This document shows positions 21,570-29,582 of a stretch of 64,000 nt of DNA, piece by piece. The stretch is from assembly GCF_946404925.1 (NCBI RefSeq), contig NZ_CAMJFM010000005.1:1-64000 (forward strand). Reading direction: 5' to 3'. The stretch comes from an uncultured Prevotella sp. (GTDB lineage: Bacteria; Bacteroidota; Bacteroidia; Bacteroidales; Bacteroidaceae). Every line of letters starts with the position of its first letter. Within the stretch, counting starts at the first letter, position 1. The position numbers and the translations under genes were made by a program. The notes below the pieces were generated by a model. It was not told where the DNA came from. It did not search any database and was given only the letters and a program-made list of their open reading frames with translations.

Positions 21570-22810
21570 TTAGGTTAAGATATATATTAAGCATTTTGAT
21601 GTTGTGTGGGGCGGTGATGCTTCATGCAGCTTATAAGAATACTTTTACGCTGGTGATTGATGCTGGACATGGTGGTCACGATACTGGTGCGGTGGGTTCT
21701 ATTTCGAAGGAGAAGAACCTGACGCTGAAGTTTGCTTTGGCCTTCGGTCGACTGGTAGAACAGAACTGCCCCGATGTGAAAGTGGTTTATACCCGTAAGA
21801 CCGATAAGTTCGTCGAGTTGTATCGTCGCGCCGAGATAGCCAATCAGGCCAAGGCCGATCTGTTTATCTCCGTGCACATCAATGCTCTGCCCAAGGGTAG
21901 GGTGGCGCGCGGTTTCCAAACTTACACCTTAGGTACCAGCAAACGTACGGGCAAGAAGAACGGCGTGCTGCAGAACCTAGAGGTGGCCAAGCGCGAGAAC
22001 TCGGTTATCTTCCTCGAGAAGGATTACAAGCAGACTTATCAGGGCTACGACCCCAATTCGCCCGAGAGCGACATCATGTTCGAGTTTGTGCAGGACAAGA
22101 ACATGGAGAACAGCGTGGAGCTGGCCAAGTATATGCAGAAGTACGTGTGTCAGGCCACAGGCCGACAGGATATGGGTGCCCAGCAGGACAATCTGGCTGT
22201 GCTTCGCCTCTCATCGATGCCTGGAGCCCTGTTGGAGCTGGGTTTCATCTCTACCCGCGATGAAGAGGATTTTATGAACTCTGCCAGCGCCGAGAACCTG
22301 TATGCACGCGGCATGTTTAATGCTTTTCTGAATTACCGCAAGCGTCATGGTGGCAACATCACCATACCTTATATGAAGATTGACGACCCTGTGCCCGAGG
22401 TGCCTGTGGTGGAGACCAAGGTGGAGCCTATTGAGGTGAAGTCGGTATCCGAACCTGAGCCCGAACCGCAGCCTGTGGTCGAAACGACCCCACAGCCCGA
22501 GCCGCAGAAGCCCTCAAAGCCTGAGAAGGCCCAGAGCGATGATGCGCCGGTGTTTAAGGTCCAGATTCTGTCGAGCGCCTCAAAGCTTAAGACCACCGAT
22601 GCCCGATTCAAGGGCCTGAGCGGTGTTGAAAGCTATCAGGACGGCGGTATGTATAAGTACACCGTTGGTTCATCGACCAATTACAACGAGATTTATCGTC
22701 TGCGCAAAGAGGTGGCTCAGAAGATTCCTGAGGCCTTTATCATCGCCTTTAAGGGCGGCAAGCGTGTAGACGTTAATGCAGCAATTCGCGAGTTTAAATC
22801 AAAGAAATAA
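21566..22810 (+). CDS. N-acetylmuramoyl-L-alanine amidase with C-terminal SPOR-like region
   Basis: This protein of about 414 residues starts with a signal peptide (ILSILMLCGAVMLHA). The Amidase_3 domain that cleaves septal peptidoglycan follows: zinc-ligand region VIDAGHGGHDTGAVG, SVHINAL, and LLELGFISTRDEEDFM with the catalytic Glu. A Pro/Glu-rich linker (about residues 265-325) connects to a C-terminal domain of about 80 residues (VFKVQILSSASKL...) resembling a SPOR peptidoglycan-binding fold. GTG at 21566 is preferred as start; a TTG at 21554 would add four residues. It likely acts in cell separation. Partner activators are not in the window. Confidence 0.92.
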   Translation: MIRLRYILSILMLCGAVMLHAAYKNTFTLVIDAGHGGHDTGAVGSISKEKNLTLKFALAFGRLVEQNCPDVKVVYTRKTDKFVELYRRAEIANQAKADLFISVHINALPKGRVARGFQTYTLGTSKRTGKKNGVLQNLEVAKRENSVIFLEKDYKQTYQGYDPNSPESDIMFEFVQDKNMENSVELAKYMQKYVCQATGRQDMGAQQDNLAVLRLSSMPGALLELGFISTRDEEDFMNSASAENLYARGMFNAFLNYRKRHGGNITIPYMKIDDPVPEVPVVETKVEPIEVKSVSEPEPEPQPVVETTPQPEPQKPSKPEKAQSDDAPVFKVQILSSASKLKTTDARFKGLSGVESYQDGGMYKYTVGSSTNYNEIYRLRKEVAQKIPEAFIIAFKGGKRVDVNAAIREFKSKK

Positions 22811-22817
22811 TACAGAT

Positions 22818-23720
22818 ATGAAGAAGTTTTCGAAAGAAATTCAGATTGCCCTTGTGGCCATAGTGGGTATCTTGGTACTCTATTTCGGTCTGCAGTTCTT
22901 AAAGGGAATGACGCTGTTTTCTAGCGACAACAGATATTACGTGAAGTTCCAGGATGTCAGCGGTCTCTCGGTGGCCAGTCCTATCTTTGCCAATGGCTAT
23001 CGCGTGGGTGTGGTAGAGGGCATCGATTTTGACTATAGCAACACGGGCGAGATTGTGGCATCTATCGGTGTTAACAAGGATATGCAGGTGCCTAAGGGCA
23101 GTCGTGCCGAGATAGCTACCGACCTGATGGGTAACGTCAAGGTGCAGCTGGTGCTTGGCAATCTGGCTGATGGTACTGTGGCTCCTGGCGATACCATCTG
23201 TGGTGCCCAGCAGGTTGGCGCCATGGGTAAGGCCGCCGATATGATTCCTACCATCCAGCAGATGCTGCCTAAACTCGACTCTATCCTGGCCAGCGTCAAC
23301 ACGCTGTTGGCCGATCCCGCCATCGCCAGCTCGCTGCATAATGTCGACCAGATTACGGCCAATCTCAGCCGTACCTCGCAGGATCTCAGTCAGCTTTCGG
23401 CTCAGCTCAACCGCCAGATGCCTCAGATGCTGAAGAATGCCGATGGTGTGCTGGCTAACACCAATCAGCTTACCAAGAACCTGAACGAGCTTGACTTGGC
23501 TGCTACCATGAGTAGCGTAAACACCACGCTTAAGAACGTTGAGCAGATGTCGGCTACGCTGAATAGCAAGGAGGGAACATTAGGCCTGCTGATGCGCGAT
23601 CCCAAGCTGTATTACAACTTGAACTCGACCATGATGCATGCCGACTCGCTGATGATCGACCTCAAGCAGCACCCCAAACGCTATGTGCACTTCTCGGTAT
23701 TTGGAAAGAAAGACAAGTAA
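22818..23720 (+). CDS. MlaD/Mce-family lipid-transport protein
   Basis: This 300-residue protein has one N-terminal transmembrane anchor (about 7-27: IALVAIVGILVLYFGLQFL), then a single MCE domain (about 37-115; YVKFQDVSGLSVASPIFANGYRVG, LMGNVKVQL). A long helical, Asn/Gln/Leu-rich coiled region follows with repeated LxxLxxQLN heptads. MCE proteins form periplasmic rings that move phospholipids between the two membranes. The usual MlaE permease and MlaF ATPase genes are not adjacent. The start at 22818 is chosen because upstream in-frame codons fall inside the amidase gene. A hairpin terminator follows at 23750. Confidence 0.88.
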   Translation: MKKFSKEIQIALVAIVGILVLYFGLQFLKGMTLFSSDNRYYVKFQDVSGLSVASPIFANGYRVGVVEGIDFDYSNTGEIVASIGVNKDMQVPKGSRAEIATDLMGNVKVQLVLGNLADGTVAPGDTICGAQQVGAMGKAADMIPTIQQMLPKLDSILASVNTLLADPAIASSLHNVDQITANLSRTSQDLSQLSAQLNRQMPQMLKNADGVLANTNQLTKNLNELDLAATMSSVNTTLKNVEQMSATLNSKEGTLGLLMRDPKLYYNLNSTMMHADSLMIDLKQHPKRYVHFSVFGKKDK

Positions 23721-23749
23721 TTTAAATTTTGTCTAAATAAATACTTTTT

Positions 23750-23772
23750 ATCCTCGGACAAACTCCGAGGAT
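23750..23772 (+). terminator. Terminator after mlaD
   Basis: ATCCTCGGA (23750-23758) and TCCGAGGAT (23764-23772) form a perfect 9-bp stem with loop CAAAC, followed by TTAT. Confidence 0.75.
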
Positions 23773-23934
23773 TTATCTGTTAAAAAGGTGGGTGCTGATT
23801 CCGTAACTTGCTGAAAAACAGTGAATCATAATTTTGCAATAGGGGCAAATGGGCTTTTTACGTGTGAAACGCTGTAAATGCCCCAAAATAAACGAGTTGC
23901 AAAAAAGTGATTACACGTAGGTTTGATTATACGA
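23773..23934. other. dnaA upstream region
   Basis: The remaining part of the 320-bp gap before dnaA is AT-rich. TACGTGT and its inverse ACACGTA lie about 55 bp apart, and GGGGCA and TGCCCC form a weak outer pair. I see no cluster of TTATCCACA-type DnaA boxes, so I do not call an origin here. Confidence 0.4.
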
Positions 23935-23966
23935 TTTGCAAGTTTCAGAAATTTGTTTTACCTTTG
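23935..23966 (+). promoter_or_regulatory. Promoter of dnaA
   Basis: TTTG (23935-23938), 20 bp, TACCTTTG (23959-23966), with a leader of about 65 nt to the ATG. Confidence 0.8.
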
Positions 23967-24040
23967 CACTCGCAATTATAAACTCTACAAGCCTAAGTCT
24001 TGTATCTGTGTAATTTATTAACAATAGTAACATTCGCCAA

Positions 24041-25462
24041 ATGAATAATAATCATCAGGCGCTCTGGGACGACTGCCTTCGTCTGATCCGAGCTAACGTA
24101 ACAGAGCAGCAGTTTAAAACGTGGTTTGCACCAATCGTCTTCGAGTCGTACTCTGAGGCGCAGCACACTCTGTTGTTGCAGCTTCCCAGTATGTACGTAT
24201 ACGAGTATCTGGAGCAGCACTACGTTGGATTATTAAGTAAGGTACTTGCGCGAGTGTATGGAACAAGCGTTAAACTTAACTATAGAATCGTTGAGGTGAA
24301 GGCCCCCGAGGGTCAAGGCCGCGATATAACTACCGATGTAGAGAGCGATGGTCCTAGCATCGAGACTGTTCCTGTTCGTCAGAACATCAACAAGTCGCCC
24401 AGCATGCTCGATGCCCCACGCCAGCAGCAGCTCAACCCCCAGCTCGACCCCAAGAAGAGTTTCAACAATTACATCGAGGGCGCTTCTAACAAGTTGCCTC
24501 GTACCGTTGGTCTCTCTATCGCCGAGCATCCGGGCAAAACTACATTCAATCCCTTCTTCGTCTATGGCCCTTCTGGTTGCGGTAAGACTCATCTTATCAA
24601 TGCCATCGGACTGAAGTGCTGCGAGACTTATCCACAGAAGCGTGTACTCTATGTAAGTGCTCGATTGTTCCAGGTGCAGTTTACCGATTCTGTTCGCCAG
24701 AACACCACTAACGACTTCATCAACTTCTATCAGAGCATCGATCTGCTGATTGTTGATGATATCCAGGAGTGGGTGAACTCTCCCAAGACACTCGATACCT
24801 TCTTCCATATTTTCGACCATCTGTTCCGTATGGGCAAGCAGATTATTCTGGCCAGCGACCGTCCTCCCGTTGATCTCACCGGTGTTAAGGACCGCTTGCT
24901 TACCCGTTTTGCCTGCGGACTTATTGCCGAGCTCGAAAAGCCCAACCCACAGTTGTGTGTCGACATTCTGAGTGCTAAGTGTAAGCGCGACGGACTGAAG
25001 ATTCCTGCTGATGTCATCGAGTTTATCGCCGAGACTGCCAATGGCAGCGTGCGCGACCTTGAGGGTGTGGTCAACTCGCTGATGGCTTACTCTATCGTCT
25101 ACAATTCTAATATCGATATGCGTCTGGCCGAGCGCGTCATCAAGCGTGCCGTTAAGGTTGATAATCATCCGCTCACCATCGACGATATCGTTGAGAAGGT
25201 TTGCAAGCACTATGGTGTCAACCAGCAGAATGTGTTCAGCAAGAGTCGCAAGCGCGATTACGTGAATGCACGTCAGATAGCGATGTATCTGGCTCAGAAG
25301 CACACCAAGATGCCTGCATCGCGTATCGGTCAGCTCATTGGTGGTCGCGATCACTCAACCGTGATTCATAGCTGCAACACCATCGAGAAGCGCCTGAAGA
25401 TCGACAAGGGCTTCGTAGCCGAACTCAACTCAATTGAGAATTCATTCAAATTGAAACAATAA
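24041..25462 (+). CDS. dnaA: Chromosomal replication initiator DnaA
   Basis: This 473-residue full-length DnaA binds DnaA boxes at oriC and loads the helicase. Domain I (about 1-85, WDDCLRLIRANVTEQQFKTWFAPI), a variable linker, the AAA+ domain with Walker A GPSGCGKTH (176-184) and Walker B LLIVDDIQ, and the C-terminal DNA-binding domain with the signature HTKMPASRIGQLIGGRDHSTVIHS are all present. It is monocistronic with a promoter upstream and a perfect palindromic terminator downstream. It is not next to dnaN or gyrB here, as is common in Bacteroidota. Confidence 0.98.
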   Translation: MNNNHQALWDDCLRLIRANVTEQQFKTWFAPIVFESYSEAQHTLLLQLPSMYVYEYLEQHYVGLLSKVLARVYGTSVKLNYRIVEVKAPEGQGRDITTDVESDGPSIETVPVRQNINKSPSMLDAPRQQQLNPQLDPKKSFNNYIEGASNKLPRTVGLSIAEHPGKTTFNPFFVYGPSGCGKTHLINAIGLKCCETYPQKRVLYVSARLFQVQFTDSVRQNTTNDFINFYQSIDLLIVDDIQEWVNSPKTLDTFFHIFDHLFRMGKQIILASDRPPVDLTGVKDRLLTRFACGLIAELEKPNPQLCVDILSAKCKRDGLKIPADVIEFIAETANGSVRDLEGVVNSLMAYSIVYNSNIDMRLAERVIKRAVKVDNHPLTIDDIVEKVCKHYGVNQQNVFSKSRKRDYVNARQIAMYLAQKHTKMPASRIGQLIGGRDHSTVIHSCNTIEKRLKIDKGFVAELNSIENSFKLKQ

Positions 25463-25468
25463 TAAATA

Positions 25469-25490
25469 GAGGCTCGCAATTGCGAGCCTC
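25469..25490. terminator. Bidirectional terminator between dnaA and the BtuB-like gene
   Basis: A perfect 22-bp palindrome (GAGGCTCGCAA and its inverse) flanked by A-rich and T-rich sequence lies between two convergent genes. Confidence 0.9.
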
Positions 25491-25495
25491 GTTTA

Positions 25496-27550
25496 TTATA
25501 GCTTTACGCTGAATCCTGCAATAATCCATCGTCCTGGCTGCTCTACCAACCCGAAGTCATGATAGCTTGTGTCCAGCAGATTATTCGCCTCAAGATACAC
25601 CTTGTAGCGGGGCTGTTGCCACGTTAGGCGAGCATCCACCAGCGCATAAGGCTCGTAGTCCTTAGGCTGACCTTCAAAGTCGGTATACTGCCCCACACGG
25701 TCCTGCCAACGCAAGTTTACACCTAATGTCAAGTGGCTAACCAGCGGCACTTGTACATTGGCTATCAGCTTATGGCGCAGATACTCCAGTGCATATTGCG
25801 ATACGATATTCGCCTCCTGCTCCTTGCTTTGATCTATATAACTGTATTTGATTGAACATGGAACATGGAACATTGACCATTGGGCGGCCATCTCAAAGCC
25901 AAGGCTATTCACTTTGGCGTGGTTCACACTCTGCCACACGGCATCGTCGCCTAATGATGTGTCCATAATCCAGTCTATCATATTCCGCCCTTGGTGATAC
26001 CAGGCTGTGGCGCTCACACAAAGATTCCCCTTAGTGTAGCTGCCACCAACCTCGATGGCAGTCATCTCTTCCGGCTTGAGGTGTGGGTCGGCCTTGTAGC
26101 CCTGCAGCTTGTAGTACATCTCGGTGAACGAGGGCATGCGTAGCGATGTGTTCACGGCAGCATGCAGTCGCCAGCATGGGTTGGGGCGGTAGCTGATGTC
26201 AACGCCCGGATATACGGTTATGTTCATGTTGCTCCAGGTGTTCTTTACCGCTACCAGTCCGGCTGATATCGTCAGGTTCTTCAGCAGCAGGTTATGCTCC
26301 AAGTAGCCACTGATGTTGGTGCGGTTCACGCCTAATGTGTAGTCGCGATCGGTGCCCGATATGTGGTGCGTTTGGCTCAATGGCTCGCCTAGGTTGCCGC
26401 TCACCAAGTCCTCATTCCTCAGTTCAGCACCAAAGGCCGTTCGCCCGGCTTTCCAGTCGAAGTAGGCATTCATGCTTACGCCGTAAACATCGGTGCGGTT
26501 GTAGTTGTACTTCATCTTCTCGGGTTCTCCGCGATAGCCCTCGTAGCGGTCGCGGTTCTGATTCCAGTAGATGCTTGGCGCAAAGTGCAGTCGGCCGCGC
26601 TTCGTCTCGCCCTGAATGGCGGTGTAGAGCTTGGTGGTGTGCTCGTACTGGTTGTCGGCCTGCCACTTGGGTGTGGCATACGATGTGCCCGAGCCCCAGC
26701 CCTTATCAGCTATGCCCAAGTGCCAGTTCAGCCGCACGTCATCGTCCTCATACTGCCCCTGATAAAATCCTTTAGCCCCGCTAAAATCTGTATTCAGCGA
26801 GCCCGCCTTGCATCGCGAGTAGCCATCGCTGCGGCTGTAAGAGCCTGAAAGGCTAGAGGTGAGATGTGAGAGATGAGGGGCGAGAGAATACCTGATTCCC
26901 ACGTTGGCATACCCATAAGAGCCGCCTTCAGCGTGAATTTGACTCTCGCCTCTTGACGTAGTCACGATATTCACCGCTCCCACCAGGCTCGAGCTGCCAT
27001 AGATGCGGCCTGCGGGGCCCTCTATCACCTCTATGCGCACAATGTCGCTCAGGTCTACAGGCAGATCCATTGCATTGTGGCCCGTTTGTGGGTCACAGAT
27101 GTTGATGCCGTTCAGCAGCAGGATAATCTGGTCTTGCGTACCTCCGCGTATCGAGATGTCGGTCTGGGCGCCAATGGGTCCCCTTTGTCGCACATCTACG
27201 CCTACAGCGTATTTCAGCAAATCGTTAACACTTTGTACTAGCGCCTGCGCAATATCCTGTCGGTCCAGTACAGTTACCATTCTCGCAGCCTGACTCTTGG
27301 TCAGGGGCGCCCTCGATCCAGTCACGCTGACTTCATCGAGCATCATCTCGCGCGCTGTCGTGGTCGATACGGAGTCCGAAACCACCGGTTTCGTGCTCAC
27401 GCTTTCGGCCGATGCATAGGTGAGTGTGGCTACCGATAGCACACTGCATACCACCTCGCGGCCCAGACAGCTGAAGAGCGAGTAGCCCTTGTTTCCGAAA
27501 TGACGGAAAACCAGGCGTTGGCGCTTCATGTTGAATGTTGGTTTGTACAT
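25496..27550 (-). CDS. BtuB-like TonB-dependent receptor
   Basis: This protein of about 684 residues is an outer-membrane receptor of BtuB type. It begins with the extended signal characteristic of Prevotella-type receptors (FRHFGNKGYSLFSCLGREVV). The TonB-box/plug (MLDEVSVTGSRAP, VDVRQRGPIGAQTDISIRGGTQDQ, RIEVIEGPAGRIYGSSSLVGAVNIVT) and a compact barrel follow. Met at 27529 is an alternative start that fits the signal better. Two repeat intrusions are translated: GAACATG heptamers (25854-25881, as SMFHVPCS) and degenerate GAGGTGA heptamers (26856-26888, as LAPHLSHLTSSLS). There is no B12 riboswitch or btuFCD nearby, so cobalamin is only one possible ligand. Confidence 0.88.
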   Translation of the reverse strand: MYKPTFNMKRQRLVFRHFGNKGYSLFSCLGREVVCSVLSVATLTYASAESVSTKPVVSDSVSTTTAREMMLDEVSVTGSRAPLTKSQAARMVTVLDRQDIAQALVQSVNDLLKYAVGVDVRQRGPIGAQTDISIRGGTQDQIILLLNGINICDPQTGHNAMDLPVDLSDIVRIEVIEGPAGRIYGSSSLVGAVNIVTTSRGESQIHAEGGSYGYANVGIRYSLAPHLSHLTSSLSGSYSRSDGYSRCKAGSLNTDFSGAKGFYQGQYEDDDVRLNWHLGIADKGWGSGTSYATPKWQADNQYEHTTKLYTAIQGETKRGRLHFAPSIYWNQNRDRYEGYRGEPEKMKYNYNRTDVYGVSMNAYFDWKAGRTAFGAELRNEDLVSGNLGEPLSQTHHISGTDRDYTLGVNRTNISGYLEHNLLLKNLTISAGLVAVKNTWSNMNITVYPGVDISYRPNPCWRLHAAVNTSLRMPSFTEMYYKLQGYKADPHLKPEEMTAIEVGGSYTKGNLCVSATAWYHQGRNMIDWIMDTSLGDDAVWQSVNHAKVNSLGFEMAAQWSMFHVPCSIKYSYIDQSKEQEANIVSQYALEYLRHKLIANVQVPLVSHLTLGVNLRWQDRVGQYTDFEGQPKDYEPYALVDARLTWQQPRYKVYLEANNLLDTSYHDFGLVEQPGRWIIAGFSVKL
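25854..25881. repeat. GAACATG heptamer repeat inside the BtuB-like gene
   Basis: GAACATG, GAACATG, GAACATT, GACCATT: four consecutive 7-bp units within a predicted barrel segment. Confidence 0.8.
26856..26888. repeat. Degenerate GAGGTGA heptamers inside the BtuB-like gene
   Basis: GAGGTGA, GATGTGA, GAGATGA, GGGGCGA, GAGA. The encoded residues are LSHLTSSLS, similar to [10 protein letters not shown] in ClpB and TopB. Confidence 0.75.
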
Positions 27551-27651
27551 AATTAATATTGTTACCTAAAAAAATCGGGTGCAAAATTAATGTATTTTTT
27601 TCAAATTTACGTAATTAGCGCAACAAAACTATGCACTTTTTTCAAGTTTTC

Positions 27652-27683
27652 TTTGTTTATTCCAATTATTATTTGCACCTTTG
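27652..27683 (+). promoter_or_regulatory. Promoter of the inositol-phosphate synthase gene
   Basis: TTTG (27652-27655), 20 bp, CACCTTTG (27676-27683), one mismatch from the TAnnTTTG consensus. Confidence 0.55.
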
Positions 27684-27725
27684 CACCATATTAATTAAAA
27701 AATGTACAATCAACCAAGCTAAGAA

Positions 27726-29054
27726 ATGAAACAAAGTACAGTAGCCCCTGCCCAGGGCAAATTGGGTATCTTGGTAGTCGGCTGTGGTGCCGTTTCTACC
27801 ACATTTATGACTGGTGTTTTAATGGCTCGCAAGGGGCTGGCCAAGCCCGTTGGCTCAATGACTCAGTACGACAAGATGCGTGTGGGTCGCGGTGCCGATG
27901 CCAAGTATCTGCATTATGCCGATATCGTGCCTCTGGCTAAGCTCTCCGACATCGTGTTCGGTTGTTGGGATGTTTATCCTCAGAACGCCTATCAGGCAGC
28001 TATGTATGCCGAGGTGCTTAAGGAGAAGGACATCAACCCCGTGCGCGACGAGTTGGAGCAGATTGTGCCCATGCCTGCCGCATTCGATAAGAACTACGCC
28101 AAGCGCCTGGATGGCGACAACGTGAAGCAGGGTTTAAGCCGTTGGCAGATGGTTGAGGCTCTGCGCAAGGATATTCGCGATTTCAAGGCCCAGAAGGGTT
28201 GCGATCGCGTGGTAGTTCTCTGGGCTGCATCAACCGAGATATACGTGCCTATCAACGAGCAGGTTCACTATCAGCTGGCCGACCTCGAGGCTGCAATGAA
28301 GGCCGACGATCGCGAGCATATCGCCCCCTCTATGTGCTATGCCTATGCCGCACTCACCGAGGGTGCCCCATTCATCATGGGTGCTCCTAACACCACCGTC
28401 GATATCCCCGCCATGTGGCAGTTGGCCGAGAAGACCAAGATGCCTATCGCCGGTAAGGACTTCAAGACCGGTCAGACGCTCGTAAAGTCTGGTTTCGCTC
28501 CTATCATCGGCACCCGTTGCCTGGGCTTGAGCGGCTGGTTCTCAACCAACATTCTTGGCAACCGCGACGGACTGGTGCTCGACGAGCCCGCCAACTTCCG
28601 TACCAAGGAGGTCAGCAAGCTCTCTACCCTCGAGACCATCCTGAAGCCCGATGTACAGCCCGACCTCTATGGTCACGGCAACGACGAGGATACCCAGTAC
28701 TATCACAAGGTTCGCATCAACTACTATCCCCCACGTAATGATAACAAGGAGGGTTGGGACAATATCGACATCTTCGGTTGGATGGGCTATCCCATGCAGA
28801 TCAAGATCAACTTCCTGTGCCGCGACTCTATCCTGGCTGCACCATTGTGTCTCGACCTCTGCTTGCTCAGCGATCTGGCCGCTCGTGCCGGCCGCTTCGG
28901 CACCCAGCGTTTCCTCTCGTTCTTCCTCAAGTCGCCCATGCACGACTACACTCAGGGCGAGGAGGCCGTCAACAACCTCTATCAGCAGTACACCATGCTC
29001 AAAAACGCCATCCGCGAGATGGGCGGCTACGAGCCTGATGAGGAGATAGATTAA
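27726..29054 (+). CDS. Inositol-3-phosphate synthase (MIPS)
   Basis: This 442-residue enzyme converts glucose-6-phosphate to inositol-3-phosphate with internal NAD recycling. The NAD-binding fold LGILVVGCGAVSTTFMTG is at the N-terminus. Conserved family segments follow: VLWAASTEIYVP, SMCYAYAALTEGAPFIMGAPNTTVDIPA, and GKDFKTGQTLVKSGFAPIIGTRCLGLSGWFSTNILGNRDG. In Bacteroides such enzymes feed phosphoinositol dihydroceramide and phosphatidylinositol synthesis, usually with nearby synthase and phosphatase genes. No such partners are present here and the gene appears monocistronic. The identity is clear; the lipid role is inferred. Confidence 0.93.
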   Translation: MKQSTVAPAQGKLGILVVGCGAVSTTFMTGVLMARKGLAKPVGSMTQYDKMRVGRGADAKYLHYADIVPLAKLSDIVFGCWDVYPQNAYQAAMYAEVLKEKDINPVRDELEQIVPMPAAFDKNYAKRLDGDNVKQGLSRWQMVEALRKDIRDFKAQKGCDRVVVLWAASTEIYVPINEQVHYQLADLEAAMKADDREHIAPSMCYAYAALTEGAPFIMGAPNTTVDIPAMWQLAEKTKMPIAGKDFKTGQTLVKSGFAPIIGTRCLGLSGWFSTNILGNRDGLVLDEPANFRTKEVSKLSTLETILKPDVQPDLYGHGNDEDTQYYHKVRINYYPPRNDNKEGWDNIDIFGWMGYPMQIKINFLCRDSILAAPLCLDLCLLSDLAARAGRFGTQRFLSFFLKSPMHDYTQGEEAVNNLYQQYTMLKNAIREMGGYEPDEEID

Positions 29055-29078
29055 ATGATTTTTTTTCTTCAATTTGTT

Positions 29079-29143
29079 GTTTTGTTGTTATCATCGCAAT
29101 AATCGTCTGATTTACAGATAGTTGCCAATGATAACAACAAAAC
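29079..29143. repeat. Hairpin element A
   Basis: Perfect 16-bp arms GTTTTGTTGTTATCAT (29079-29094) and inverse (29128-29143) enclose a nested GCAA/TTGC and TCTG/CAGA structure. Element B (29392-29452) has the same outer stem. Its loop matches the reverse complement of this loop at about 20 of 33 positions. Confidence 0.85.
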
Positions 29144-29156
29144 TTTTTATGACAAC

Positions 29157-29182
29157 AAAAACGCCCTTATCGGGGCGATTTT
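29157..29182 (+). terminator. Probable terminator after inositol-phosphate synthase
   Basis: CGCCC (29162-29166) pairs with GGGCG (29173-29177), flanked by AAAA and ATTTT. Confidence 0.55.
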
Positions 29183-29186
29183 GGCT

Positions 29187-29362
29187 CATTACAAAGGCAC
29201 TGTAATACCATTACAAACTACTTGTAAAGGCATTACAATTACGTTGTAACGCTATTACAAGGTAGTTGTAATAGTAGTAAAACCTTATCTGAACAACTCG
29301 TGGAAGTTATCTCAACACCTCGTTGAGGTTATCTCGATACCCATTTCAAGCAATTTGTAAGT
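29187..29362. repeat. 22-bp-periodic palindrome array (iteron-like)
   Basis: Inside a 528-bp gap without genes, half-sites alternate at exactly 11-bp steps. TTACAA occurs at 29189, 29211, 29233 and 29255, and TTGTAA (first copy CTGTAA) at 29200, 29222, 29244 and 29266. Each 22-bp unit is YATTACAA-N5-TTGTAA-N. The 22-bp register continues through three units of another type (29275-29340, two of them carrying GTTATCTC). It ends with a degenerate palindrome CATTTCAA-N5-TTGTAA (29342-29360). Two hairpin elements flank the array. No coding frame explains it. Confidence 0.9.
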
Positions 29363-29391
29363 CAAATAACAGTTTTGTTGCCATACTGTAA

Positions 29392-29452
29392 TTTGTTGTT
29401 ATCATAGCCAACTGTCTGATACTCAGGAAGTAACGCCCATGATAACAATAAA
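29392..29452. repeat. Hairpin element B
   Basis: TTTGTTGTTATCAT (29392-29405) pairs with ATGATAACAATAAA (29439-29452) with one G-T pair. The loop contains GTCTGAT and CTCAG like element A in inverted orientation. Together A and B bracket the 22-bp array. Confidence 0.75.
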
Positions 29453-29496
29453 ACAATAAAATCGGGAAAAAATTTTTTTTAAGAAGCTCCCTTACC

Positions 29497-29526
29497 CGCC
29501 ATTACTCCCCAACCCGAGTAATGGCG
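29497..29526. terminator. Hairpin downstream of the secreted-protein gene
   Basis: CGCCATTACT (29497-29506) pairs perfectly with AGTAATGGCG (29517-29526). It lies 57 bp beyond the stop of the minus-strand gene ending at 29583 and probably terminates it. Confidence 0.6.
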
Positions 29527-29582
29527 TTTCGCTCTTGTGAGCCTCAAGGAATTCAAGTGTCTTCTGTTTCATAAAAACTATC

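Noticed and set aside
23721..24040. Replication origin next to dnaA
   Set aside because: No cluster of TTATCCACA-like boxes and no AT-rich 13-mer series; only a terminator, weak inverted pairs and a promoter are visible.
24233..25354. A 373-codon open frame antisense to dnaA
   Set aside because: It is fully inside dnaA, lacks any recognisable motif or promoter, and its openness follows from codon bias of the real gene.
27551..27725. Cobalamin riboswitch upstream of the BtuB-like receptor
   Set aside because: The divergent spacer is only 175 bp, AT-rich and without B12-box-like sequence.
29187..29362. CRISPR array
   Set aside because: Units are 22 bp with 5-bp gaps inside a palindrome, without unique spacers of about 30 bp, and there are no cas genes.
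29187..29362. Plasmid origin or integrated plasmid
   Set aside because: Iteron-like spacing alone is not enough; there is no rep, par or mobilisation gene nearby.
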